Made by a program: the position numbers and the translations under genes. This document shows, one piece after another, positions 1 through 7,017 of a stretch of 17,993 bases of DNA. A model generated the notes under the pieces. It did no database searches. It had not been told where the DNA came from and worked only from the letters and a program-made list of their open reading frames with translations. The stretch spans positions 1-17,993 of the forward strand of contig JBMNUL010000039.1 of assembly GCA_050946255.1 (NCBI GenBank), in the 5' to 3' direction. Positions within the stretch are counted from its first letter, which is position 1, and every line of letters begins with the position of its first letter. Source of the DNA: JBMNUL01 sp050946255 (GTDB lineage Bacteria; Actinomycetota; Coriobacteriia; Coriobacteriales; CADBOM01).

Positions 1-21
1 GGCTGTTCTCATCTCGTCGAG

Positions 22-219
22 GGCGAAGGTGAATTAGGGGTCGGTACCCAGCATCTTCGCCGAACTTGCAAACACTTAAACAGCAACCGCAAAAAACAAC
101 AGGTACGCGAGTGGGCAGTAAATCAAGTGGTCATTCAAGTAGAAAGGTGGGCTGGCGGACCGGTGGAGAATCCGCCGCATCAGCCCGGTCGTGTCTGGTA
201 GAACTCGCTCCCTGCCGGG
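22..219 (+). promoter_or_regulatory. Folded 5' leader of the corrinoid methyltransferase operon
   Basis: The stretch before the first gene has no credible coding region but can fold. A 7-bp stem pairs 22-28 (GGCGAAG) with 55-61 (CTTCGCC) and encloses GGGT/ACCC at 38-41/46-49. A second hairpin pairs 149-159 (GGGCT then GGCGGA) with 171-176 and 182-186, with a 5-base bulge at 177-181 and an 11-base loop. A competing stem pairs CCCGG 184-188 with CCGGG 215-219, just upstream of the ribosome binding site, so the two folds exclude each other. GGCAG 114-118 can also pair with CTGCC 212-216. Mutually exclusive helices suggest attenuation or a riboswitch-like leader, but I could not match it to a named class. 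The pairing is seen; the regulatory role is inferred. Confidence 0.4.
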
Positions 220-243
220 GGCGAAATGAAGGTAGGAGAAAAT

Positions 244-879
244 ATGTACGAAGAACTGAAAACGGCAGTCGTAGATGGGGACGAAGAAAGAGCCGAGCAG
301 GAGTTGAACTCGGTCCTCGGTGGCGATGCAGATCCAGTGGACATTGTGATGAACACGCTCATCCCCTCAATGAACGAGGTGGCCGACCTCTGGCAGAGCG
401 GGGATTACTTCATGTCGGATGTGATCCTATCCGCCAATGCCTTCAGCAAGTGCATGGACATTATCACCCCAGTGCTGGAGAAATCCGACTACAAGCCATA
501 CGGCAAATTCATGATTGGAGTGGTAGAGGGTGACATGCACGACCTGGGGAAGAACATCGTAGCCGCAATGCTCCGCGCGAACGGCTTCGAGGTCATCGAC
601 TTGGGCGTGAACGTGCCGACCGAGAAGTTCGTGGAAGCCGTGAGGGAAAAGAAGCCCGATATCCTCGGGATTGGCGCGTACATGTCCACGACCATGGGCC
701 TTCTAAAGGAGGTAATCGACGCGGTCGAGGCCGCTGGGCTGCGAGAGGGCATGAAGATAACCGTCGGCGGAGTCTGCGTAACTGAAAGCGCAGCAGAGGC
801 AGCAGGTGCCGACGCCTATGGCGGTGACGCAATGCATACGGTGGAGCTCGCCAAGAAATACTTGGGGGTGGAAGAATGA
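244..879 (+). CDS. Corrinoid (B12-binding) methyl-carrier protein
   Basis: A 211-aa protein that carries a methyl group on cobalt between two methyltransferases, in the MtaC/MttC/MtvC-type corrinoid family. Residues about 1-85 match the helical cap (B12-binding 2) domain and about 88-208 the Rossmann-like cobalamin domain. The signature D-x-H-x-x-G is present as GDMHDLGKN (residues 96-104, with H99 the expected lower cobalt ligand). A later GGVCVT and the final YGGDA segment fit the nucleotide-loop binding region. Length is normal for the family. An upstream in-frame ATG exists at 226, but the ATG at 244 has AGGAG five bases before it and gives the usual N terminus. It overlaps the next gene by four bases (ATGA), indicating translational coupling. 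Family confidence is high; the methyl donor is unknown. Confidence 0.95.
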   Translation: MYEELKTAVVDGDEERAEQELNSVLGGDADPVDIVMNTLIPSMNEVADLWQSGDYFMSDVILSANAFSKCMDIITPVLEKSDYKPYGKFMIGVVEGDMHDLGKNIVAAMLRANGFEVIDLGVNVPTEKFVEAVREKKPDILGIGAYMSTTMGLLKEVIDAVEAAGLREGMKITVGGVCVTESAAEAAGADAYGGDAMHTVELAKKYLGVEE

Positions 880-2093
880 AGAATCTGAGAGAGTGCATAG
901 CCGACGTGATGGGTCCCGTGGCGAGTGGAGAGAGACTGTTCTTCCCACTTGGCGGAATAGGAGAAAACGTCCAGCGCCTGGCTGGGATAAAGAGCGAGCT
1001 GTTCTATAACGACGTGGATGTCAACACAGAGCTGGCTTGCCTCGGCGCACAGTACTACGAGACATACCCATCCTTCTCTTGGGATATTTACAATTTCGAA
1101 GCGAGGGCGCTCGGGCAACCCGTTACGGTTTCAGAGTTGGGCCTTCCCGACATCGACTACAGCCATCCGATCATTAAATCCGAGGACGACCTGGACAAGA
1201 TCAAGTGGCCCACGGAAGATCCGCTGGACGCTGGACGCTACCCGCTTTTCCTCTCACAGATCGATGTCGCCAACAGGTATTTCGACTTCAAATTGCAGCT
1301 GTTCCCCGTAGCTAGCTCCTTCACCCTGGCGTGCGAGCTGGTGGGTTTCCCGGCGTTCATGCGCATGGTAAAGAAACAACCCGATCTCGCGCACGAGATC
1401 ATGAGGAGAATTGTGGACAACATCCACATTCCCCTCGTGAAGTCAGTCTCGAAAAGATGGCCCGGGATCATGTTCAAGTTCAGCGACGCATGGGAAATGA
1501 TTCCCAACATCTCACCGAAGTTTCAGGAAGAGTTCGTCTGGAAATACTACGACAGGTTCCTAGAGGGGGCCAAAGGGTGCGACTGTGTCATCAGCTGGTA
1601 CATGACGTACGGGGAGGGGTCTATGCCCAACCCCGAGGAGTATTTGAAGGCGAAAAGCAAGTATAGCCTGGGAATATCGAACGTCAACACAGAGGGATGT
1701 CCTCCCGAGCTCTACCATAAAGTGGCTATCGAGACCGGCCTGCCACTGACAGTGTACATCCCGGCGCCATTGATTCTCGACGGCCCGCCGGATAAGATCG
1801 TCGAATTCACGAGGGAGATGGCCAGGACGCAGCGCATCGGGGTCAATAACTTTAACTGGCTCGCGGTCTGCCCGGCGACGGCGTCTCCTCAGAACATCAA
1901 AGCCGTACAGGCTGCCGGGGACGCTTTCGGCGTGCTGCCATGCCCGAAGACCGAGGCTGACTTCGACAAGATCGATGTCAAGATCCCCGAAGTGAAGGAG
2001 ACCTTCGGTGAGTTCTGCAGGCGCATGGCCAAGGAGAACCCCGATGGATATACGTTCAAGTGGCTTGACGACGCAAGATTCGTCGACGAGTAA
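876..2093 (+). CDS. UroD-family methyltransferase (probable methyl donor:corrinoid transferase)
   Basis: A 405-aa cytosolic protein of the uroporphyrinogen decarboxylase superfamily, which includes the MtaA/MtbA and CmuA methyltransferases. Supporting segments are an ISPKFQEEFVWKYYDRF stretch (about 212-228), a glycine/proline-rich DGPPDKI strand-turn (302-308) and VCPATASPQNIKAV (331-344), which resembles the conserved C-x(n)-PENIKAMV end of the barrel. C332 matches the usual C-terminal zinc-ligand cysteine. Where relatives have a His-x-Cys-Gly zinc motif, I read WYMTYG (241-246) instead, with a Cys-Asp-Cys at 235-237 just before it, so the metal site may be altered. The start overlaps the corrinoid gene and is coupled to it. 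It probably demethylates a substrate onto the corrinoid protein, but it could instead act on the acceptor side. Family is confident; substrate is unknown. Confidence 0.9.
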   Translation: MKNLRECIADVMGPVASGERLFFPLGGIGENVQRLAGIKSELFYNDVDVNTELACLGAQYYETYPSFSWDIYNFEARALGQPVTVSELGLPDIDYSHPIIKSEDDLDKIKWPTEDPLDAGRYPLFLSQIDVANRYFDFKLQLFPVASSFTLACELVGFPAFMRMVKKQPDLAHEIMRRIVDNIHIPLVKSVSKRWPGIMFKFSDAWEMIPNISPKFQEEFVWKYYDRFLEGAKGCDCVISWYMTYGEGSMPNPEEYLKAKSKYSLGISNVNTEGCPPELYHKVAIETGLPLTVYIPAPLILDGPPDKIVEFTREMARTQRIGVNNFNWLAVCPATASPQNIKAVQAAGDAFGVLPCPKTEADFDKIDVKIPEVKETFGEFCRRMAKENPDGYTFKWLDDARFVDE

Positions 2094-2133
2094 TCGGATA
2101 GAGACAACGGTTCGCATGAATCGGCAGGTGCGT

Positions 2134-2237
2134 GGGGATTCCGGCGGGTGCACCGGGATCCCCAGCGGAATTGTGGGACCCGGCGGGGAAGCAGCGGTTC
2201 TTGGCTGTGGAGCCGGTCCCAGCGGGATAGAATCCGC
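2134..2237 (+). other. Two strong intra-operon hairpins
   Basis: The 210-base gap between the UroD-type and MtrH-like genes is GC-rich and strongly palindromic. Hairpin 1 pairs 2134-2144 (GGGGATTCCGG) with 2153-2163 (CCGGGATCCCC) around an 8-base loop, an 11-bp stem with one T-G wobble. Hairpin 2 pairs 2174-2184 with 2212-2221 (TGGGA, one bulged C, CCGGC against GCCGG, TCCCA). It contains an inner stem, 2191-2195 with 2204-2208, and is flanked by GCGGA 2165-2169 and TCCGC 2233-2237. No T tract follows, so these are not ordinary terminators. They could be an RNA processing or stability element, or a folded regulatory RNA for the two downstream genes. An alternative 62-codon reading frame runs through the region (2116-2304). 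Confidence 0.45.
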
Positions 2238-2303
2238 CGGACTAGTTACCGCGAACGCCACTGCCGCACTGCAAACTGAAGAGAGGATTGGACGGTATCG
2301 TTA

Positions 2304-3242
2304 ATGGTGACATTTGAGAAAGAGCAGTCTTCATTCAATATCGCGGGCGTGAAGATAGGAGGCCAGCCAGGCAAGCTGCCAACGGTAATGTGTGGCAGCC
2401 TCTTCTACGACAGGCACAAGATAGTCAAAGACGCGCGGACGGGGGACTTCGACAAGGCTGCCACCAAGTCCCTCCTCGAAGACGAGAGACAGCTTTCCGA
2501 GGAGTTCGGACTGCAGCGCATGCCGGACGTGATAGGCAGCACCCCTGAGGCACTCAAGAATTACATCGACTTCATGCTCGAGGCCATAGATGGCCCGATG
2601 CTGGTTGATTCTGCCTCTATCGACACGATTATCGAGGCGCTTGCACGCTACAAAGGCAGCGAAGCCATGAACAGGCTCGTGCTCAGCCCAATCGATGCCA
2701 ACACAACGGACGAGCAGCTTGGGAGAATAAGCGACATGGGCGTGAAAAGCGCGCTGGTCATGGACTTCACCCCCGAAGCCATCATGCCGGATCAGAAAGT
2801 GAAGGCAATCACCGGCAGCGAAAGTGGCGAGGTCGAACCGGGCAGCCTTCTTGGCAGGACCAGGGCCGCAGGAGTGGAGAACATCCTCGTAGACGTCGGG
2901 GTCATAGACCTCATGGGAGCTGCATGGAGCGCCATGTCCGTATCCCGTGTCAAGGAGACGCTGGGCCTTCCGGCTGGTTGCGCACCATCCAATGCGCTAT
3001 TCTCCTGGCAGAAAAACCACACGGACGTCTTGAGCACCCCGGAGCAGAAAAGCGCTGCGGGCGCTGCGGTCTACTCCTCAATCGTCTACTCAGGGGCCGA
3101 CTTCGTGCTATATGGGCCGATGCGGTGTGCTAGCTGGGCCTATCCAGCCTGTGCGATGGCCAATGCCCTCACTAGCTACGGCAACAGGCTCTCCGGGGTT
3201 CGCACGACCGACCGGTCACACCCGCTCTATAAGCTGAAGTAG
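2304..3242 (+). CDS. MtrH-like corrinoid:pterin methyltransferase
   Basis: A 312-aa protein of the tetrahydromethanopterin S-methyltransferase subunit H family, a pterin-binding TIM barrel. In bacteria such proteins serve as methyltransferase II, moving the methyl group from the corrinoid protein to tetrahydrofolate or a related pterin. The N terminus carries the family hallmark GVKIGGQPGKLPTV (about 15-28), followed by GSLFYDRHKIVKD and GDFDKAA. Further family-like stretches are YIDFMLEAIDGPMLVDSAS and NILVDVGVIDLMG, and a NALFSW segment lies later. Length is typical. The ATG at 2304 has no good ribosome binding site close by. It overlaps by one base the stop of the small frame through the preceding structured gap (TAATG), so coupling is possible. 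Family assignment is confident; the acceptor pterin is inferred. Confidence 0.92.
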   Translation: MVTFEKEQSSFNIAGVKIGGQPGKLPTVMCGSLFYDRHKIVKDARTGDFDKAATKSLLEDERQLSEEFGLQRMPDVIGSTPEALKNYIDFMLEAIDGPMLVDSASIDTIIEALARYKGSEAMNRLVLSPIDANTTDEQLGRISDMGVKSALVMDFTPEAIMPDQKVKAITGSESGEVEPGSLLGRTRAAGVENILVDVGVIDLMGAAWSAMSVSRVKETLGLPAGCAPSNALFSWQKNHTDVLSTPEQKSAAGAAVYSSIVYSGADFVLYGPMRCASWAYPACAMANALTSYGNRLSGVRTTDRSHPLYKLK

Positions 3243-3248
3243 CATCCC

Positions 3249-3914
3249 ATGCGCACCGCGGTTTTGGCGTGCCCCACGATCAGAGACGAACTGACAAAGG
3301 CAGAGGAGAAGGTCGGCAGCGGCTTCGATTTCCACTACCTAGATAAGAGCCTGCACAATTTTCCCGACAGGCTAAGGGTTCAGATTCAGTCGAAGCTGGA
3401 CGTGCTGAGCGGTTACAACAGGGTACTGCTGGCTTTCGGGTTCTGCGGAAACGCGGTAGCCGGGCTCAGGGCAGGGGATTACGAGATGATTCTTCCCAGG
3501 GTTGACGACTGCACCGCGATGCTCTTTGGGTCAGTCGAGGGGCGCGAACGCGCTATGGAAGGGCACAGGGATATATTCATGACCCGAGGCTGGATTGATG
3601 GTGGGGCATGGGAAGAGTACGAGGAGACAATGAAGAGGCACAGTCCCGAAGTCGCGGACGAGGCTTTCAGGCTGATGTACAGTGCATACGACAGGCTCGA
3701 TATCGTGGACACGAGGGCGTATGATCTCGACGAGGTCATGGAGAGGGCCGAGATTCTGTCAAGGGCATTCCACTTGGAGCTGGTGGTGAAACAGGGAGGA
3801 GTGGGGTATTTCGAACGTTTCCTGACAGGACCATGGGACGACCAGGGCCTGTACATCCGCGTGCCCCCACACGGCGTCTTGGATGAATCGCAGCTCACAT
3901 TGGAGTTGCATTGA
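3249..3914 (+). CDS. DUF1638 protein of the corrinoid methyltransferase operon
   Basis: A 221-aa soluble protein matching the DUF1638 family, whose biochemical role is not established but whose genes often accompany corrinoid methyltransferases. Recognisable conserved pieces are YLDKSLHNFPDRLR (about 30-43), LAFGFCGNAVAGL (61-73), ILPRVDDCTAMLFGS (81-95), a TRGWIDG stretch, RLDIVDTRAYD, and a C-terminal GPWDDQGLYIRVPPHGV. Cysteines 8, 66 and 88 lie in these blocks and could form a metal or cofactor site; that is inference. The gene starts six bases after the MtrH-like stop with only a weak ribosome binding site, so it is probably translated by coupling. It is the last gene of the operon. Possible roles include corrinoid-protein handling or assisting methyl transfer; neither is demonstrated here. 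Confidence 0.88.
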   Translation: MRTAVLACPTIRDELTKAEEKVGSGFDFHYLDKSLHNFPDRLRVQIQSKLDVLSGYNRVLLAFGFCGNAVAGLRAGDYEMILPRVDDCTAMLFGSVEGRERAMEGHRDIFMTRGWIDGGAWEEYEETMKRHSPEVADEAFRLMYSAYDRLDIVDTRAYDLDEVMERAEILSRAFHLELVVKQGGVGYFERFLTGPWDDQGLYIRVPPHGVLDESQLTLELH

Positions 3915-4041
3915 CTGCAGGTATTGCGGAGCCGCTTGATGTCGGCTTTGAGGCCTGTGAGCACGAGTTCACTTATCCTGAGCTCACCCCTGTCTGTGTT
4001 CATCTTGGCTGAGCTTATCCTAGACAGCGTTTAATGAAATG

Positions 4042-4075
4042 GCCGAGGCCCACTCTGTGGTCTTCGGCTATTTTT
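4042..4075 (+). terminator. Rho-independent terminator of the methyltransferase operon
   Basis: GCCGAGGCCCAC (4042-4053) pairs with GTGGTCTTCGGC (4057-4068), with one G-T wobble, one mismatch and a three-base loop. It is followed directly by TATTTTT (4069-4075). It separates the methyl-transfer operon from the flavin reductase gene. The bases between 3915 and 4041 hold no recognisable gene. Confidence 0.85.
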
Positions 4076-4175
4076 CCCTTGTTGAATTGACTACTCTCAA
4101 AATCATCTTTGAAGCTCCCCGATTTTGGCTTATCGTGAAACATGAAGCAAATTGAACCGAAAGGAGAGCTTCTAC

Positions 4176-4841
4176 ATGGATACTAAGATTTTGCGAGATT
4201 TGTCCTATGGCGTTTATGTGATCGGTGCGATGGATGGTGACCGTCCTTGTGGATGCACTGCCAACAGCGTGATGCAGATCACATCCAAACCACAGATTGT
4301 TGCGCTGAGCATCAACAAGGACAATTACACGCATGAGCTTATTGAGAAGACCGGAAGGCTTTCGGTCAACATCCTTGCTGAGGATACCGACCCTTCGATC
4401 ATCGGAGGATTTGGTTTTCGATCTGGTCGTGACACCAACAAGTTCGATGGTGTTGCATATCAAATGCGCGACGGGCTTCCCGTGCTAGAAGATTCTTGCG
4501 GGTTCTTCACGCTCACGGTCAAGGATTCCATCAAGACGAGCACCCATACTATCTTCATTGCGGAGATGACGGATGGCGAGAAGTTCGGCAACAGAACTCC
4601 CATGACGTACGCCTACTACCATGCGGTCGTGAAGGGCAAGACTGCCAAGAACGCGCCGACCTACGACCCCGAGATCGATGCTCCGGACGCAAAGCCGGCT
4701 GAGGAGCCCAAGGTCAAGTGGGTCTGCAAGGTGTGCGGATATGTTTACGACGGCGATGTGCCATTTGAGGAGCTTCCCGACGACTGGACTTGCCCGGTTT
4801 GCGGAGTCCCGAAATCTGAATTTGAGAAGAGAACAGTATAG
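4176..4841 (+). CDS. Flavin reductase-rubredoxin fusion (high-molecular-weight rubredoxin type)
   Basis: A 221-aa two-domain cytosolic redox protein. Residues about 1-155 form an FMN-binding split-barrel flavin reductase domain (DLSYGVYVIGA, CGCTANSVMQITSKPQ, GRLSVNILAE, PMTYAYYH). Residues about 180-221 are a complete rubredoxin with C184-x2-C187 and C206-x2-C209 as iron ligands. A charged, proline/alanine-rich linker joins them. The architecture matches Hrb-type proteins that shuttle electrons from NAD(P)H to flavodiiron proteins or other rubredoxin-accepting enzymes under oxidative or nitrosative stress. The start is set by AAGGAG at 4161-4166 before the ATG at 4176; an upstream TTG at 4152 would place that site inside the gene. 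No flavodiiron protein is encoded in the window. It may serve the flavoprotein downstream, but the repeat block between them leaves co-transcription open. Confidence 0.93.
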   Translation: MDTKILRDLSYGVYVIGAMDGDRPCGCTANSVMQITSKPQIVALSINKDNYTHELIEKTGRLSVNILAEDTDPSIIGGFGFRSGRDTNKFDGVAYQMRDGLPVLEDSCGFFTLTVKDSIKTSTHTIFIAEMTDGEKFGNRTPMTYAYYHAVVKGKTAKNAPTYDPEIDAPDAKPAEEPKVKWVCKVCGYVYDGDVPFEELPDDWTCPVCGVPKSEFEKRTV

Positions 4842-4852
4842 TCGGACAAGTT

Positions 4853-4966
4853 GTCTCTACTCGAATAGCCTGGGCGTCTCTACTCGAATAGCCTGGCCTT
4901 TTCGAGCAACATGGCGACTTTACCCGAGCAACAGGGCGACACCTTAACTCGACATAGCTTGGCATC
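4853..4966 (+). repeat. Degenerate tandem repeat with about 23-base period
   Basis: Two identical 21-base copies (4853-4873 and 4876-4896) are separated by two bases. Their common core is ACTCGAATAGCCTGG. Three weaker copies follow, with cores TCGAGCAACATGG (from 4902), CCGAGCAACAGGG (from 4924) and CTCGACATAGCTTGG (from 4948). The block fills most of the gap between the rubredoxin fusion and the OYE-family gene. There are no stops-free frames or spacers of constant length, so it is neither a gene nor a CRISPR array. Function is unknown. Confidence 0.8.
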
Positions 4967-5029
4967 TTCCGTGTGAGCATCAGCTTTAGATAGAGTTCCT
5001 ATCAGTTTCTCAAACAGAGGGGAGAGAGC

Positions 5030-7015
5030 ATGGCAACGAAAAATGAAGTTCTGAGGTACCCGCATCTTTTCGAACCGATAGTCTTGGGCGACACTTACTT
5101 CCGCAATAGGATCTTCGGATCGCCTCAGGGCCACGCCTATTTCTATTCGGGCGGACGCATGAGCGAGCAGGCCTTGGGGTTTTATGAGAGAAGGGCTCAG
5201 GGCGGAGCTGCTTCGGTTTGCATCGGAGATGCCACGATTGACTCCGTCAGGTCGCGTGCAAATGGCGAGCATGTTCCCATGGACGATACGAGCACCGGCA
5301 ACAGATCCTCGCTCAACAGGTGCTCCGACCTCATTCGACGTCACGGGGCAGTGCCAACAATGGAGATCAGCCATGCTGGTGGAAGTGCTAGGCTCTCTGC
5401 AGAAGCCGGCGTAAAAATATACGCTCCCGTTTATACAGAGACAGAGGTGTTCGGAAAGCTTACCGTAGCAGAGGAGATGCCGGTAGAGATCATCGAGGAG
5501 ATCATCGACCAATTCGCAAAGGCAGCTGCGAATGCCAAGGCCTGTGGATTTGGAATGGTCAACGTCCACGGCGGACATGGCTGGCTCATCCATCAGTTCA
5601 TGCACCCGAGCAACAACCGCAAGGACGAATGGGGAGGTTCCTTCGAGAACCGCATGAGGTTCCCGATTGCAGTTTGCGAGGCAATCCGCAAAGCAGTGGG
5701 CCCCAAATTCCCAATTGAGATCAGGCTCAGCGGCTCCGAGGTCTTCGAAGGTGGATATGACATCGATTACGGCGTTGCAATCGCCAAGGCTCTCGACGGC
5801 AAGGTAGACCTGCTTCACATTTCCGCTGGCAGCCACGAGAAGATGGAAGTCTTCACGGTCACCCACCCAGCGATGTTCTGGGAGGATGGTGTCAACGTCA
5901 AGTACGCTGCCGAGATCAAGAAACATGTCGAGCAATCCAAGGTCGCTACTGTAGGCTCGCTTTCCGACCCAGAGCAGATGGAGGAGATCATCGCATCTGG
6001 CAAAGCCGACGTCGTGGAAATTGCACGTGGCCTCATGGCCGATCCCGACCTGCCCACGAAGGCACGCGAGGGAAGACCGGAGGATATCCGTCAATGTCTC
6101 CGCTGCCTGTCCTGTTTCTCCGACCACATGACGCATCTGCGCTGCACCTGCGCGATCAATCCCGAGAACAACAACGAGATTGACTATCGCAGTGTTGCAA
6201 TGCCCAAGCGCAAGGAGCGCGTTGTCGTCGCAGGTGGTGGCATCGGTGGAATGCAGGCAGCTCTCAAGGCCAACGAGCGCGGACATGAAGTCATTCTCCT
6301 GGAGAAGAACAGGTATCTGGGAGGAGTTCTGCGCTGCGAGCATGATGTCCCCTTCAAGCGCCATCTCGCACAGTACATCGATCAGCAGGCGAGATACGTT
6401 ACCGAGTCCAACATCGATTTGAGGCTTGGTCAGGCTGCAACCCCGGATTATGTGCTCGAGCTCGAGCCAGATGCCATCGTCGCAGCTATCGGCGCCCTGC
6501 CATCAACGCCCCCGATTCCCGGAATCAAGGACCCAGGAGTTCTCAACGCGGTTCAGGCCTACATCAAACCAGACGCTCTTGACGACAACGTCGCCATTCT
6601 CGGAGGTGGGCTAGCTGGAACCGAGCTCGCAATCTACCTCTCGATGCTCGGCAAGAAATGCACGGTAGTGGAGATGCTTCCACAGCTCAACGACGGCGGC
6701 AACATTCTCCAAGGTCTTGCAATCAGCATTGAGCTCAAGCGCTACAACGTGCCGGTCATGCTCAACACCAAGGTTTCCAGCATCTATGCGGACAAAGGCA
6801 AGATCTTGGTCGAGAAGGATGACGGAGAAGAGCTGGAGCTCTCTGCAGGCTCAATTGTCACGGCTATGGGGATGCGTCCACTGCGCGATGAGACCAACGA
6901 GCTCGCAAAGTGCGCAAAGGAGTTCTACCCGGTAGGCGACTGCGTGGCAGCTCGCAACATCAAGCGCGCCAACCAGGAGGCCTATCAGGCTGCACTGGAT
7001 ATCGGGAGGATCTAG
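5030..7015 (+). CDS. OYE-family FMN/4Fe-4S/FAD oxidoreductase
   Basis: A 661-aa flavoenzyme with the architecture of 2,4-dienoyl-CoA reductase (FadH) and the related BaiCD/BaiH and daidzein reductase-like enzymes, which reduce activated C=C bonds with NAD(P)H. Residues about 10-345 form the FMN-binding TIM barrel, with VHGGHGWLIHQFMHPSNN followed by DEWGGSFENRMRF. C356, C359, C362 and C372 are the probable 4Fe-4S ligands. VVVAGGGIGGMQAA (399-412) is the FAD dinucleotide fold and AILGGGLAGTELA (522-534) the NAD(P)H fold. In the motif usually written HGxHGYL the tyrosine, which corresponds to the catalytic Tyr of E. coli FadH, is Trp185. Length is typical. GGGGAGAG lies just before the ATG. The protein has no signal peptide. 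The class is confident; the substrate cannot be read from the sequence. Confidence 0.93.
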   Translation: MATKNEVLRYPHLFEPIVLGDTYFRNRIFGSPQGHAYFYSGGRMSEQALGFYERRAQGGAASVCIGDATIDSVRSRANGEHVPMDDTSTGNRSSLNRCSDLIRRHGAVPTMEISHAGGSARLSAEAGVKIYAPVYTETEVFGKLTVAEEMPVEIIEEIIDQFAKAAANAKACGFGMVNVHGGHGWLIHQFMHPSNNRKDEWGGSFENRMRFPIAVCEAIRKAVGPKFPIEIRLSGSEVFEGGYDIDYGVAIAKALDGKVDLLHISAGSHEKMEVFTVTHPAMFWEDGVNVKYAAEIKKHVEQSKVATVGSLSDPEQMEEIIASGKADVVEIARGLMADPDLPTKAREGRPEDIRQCLRCLSCFSDHMTHLRCTCAINPENNNEIDYRSVAMPKRKERVVVAGGGIGGMQAALKANERGHEVILLEKNRYLGGVLRCEHDVPFKRHLAQYIDQQARYVTESNIDLRLGQAATPDYVLELEPDAIVAAIGALPSTPPIPGIKDPGVLNAVQAYIKPDALDDNVAILGGGLAGTELAIYLSMLGKKCTVVEMLPQLNDGGNILQGLAISIELKRYNVPVMLNTKVSSIYADKGKILVEKDDGEELELSAGSIVTAMGMRPLRDETNELAKCAKEFYPVGDCVAARNIKRANQEAYQAALDIGRI

Positions 7016-7017
7016 CG

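Noticed and set aside
1..243. Cobalamin riboswitch upstream of the corrinoid operon
   Set aside because: I looked for the B12-box and the usual GCCACTG core and found neither; only generic stems are present.
66..533. A 155-aa + strand frame running through the leader into the corrinoid gene
   Set aside because: Low-complexity Arg/Gly-rich translation that overlaps the corrinoid protein in another frame and the folded leader.
1560..2261. A 233-aa - strand frame opposite the UroD-family gene and its downstream hairpins
   Set aside because: Antisense shadow with an Arg/Pro-rich composition and no family resemblance.
244..3914. Recent horizontal acquisition of the corrinoid operon
   Set aside because: No mobility genes, att-like repeats or clear compositional break were visible by eye; base composition resembles the downstream genes.
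4853..4966. CRISPR array
   Set aside because: Only two exact units with a two-base gap, the remaining units are degenerate, there are no spacers of constant length, and no cas genes are nearby.
4880..6364. A long (494-aa) open frame on the - strand opposite the OYE-family gene
   Set aside because: It lies wholly antisense to a strongly conserved enzyme gene and its 5' intergenic repeats, shows no recognisable motif, and is explained by the codon bias of the + strand gene.
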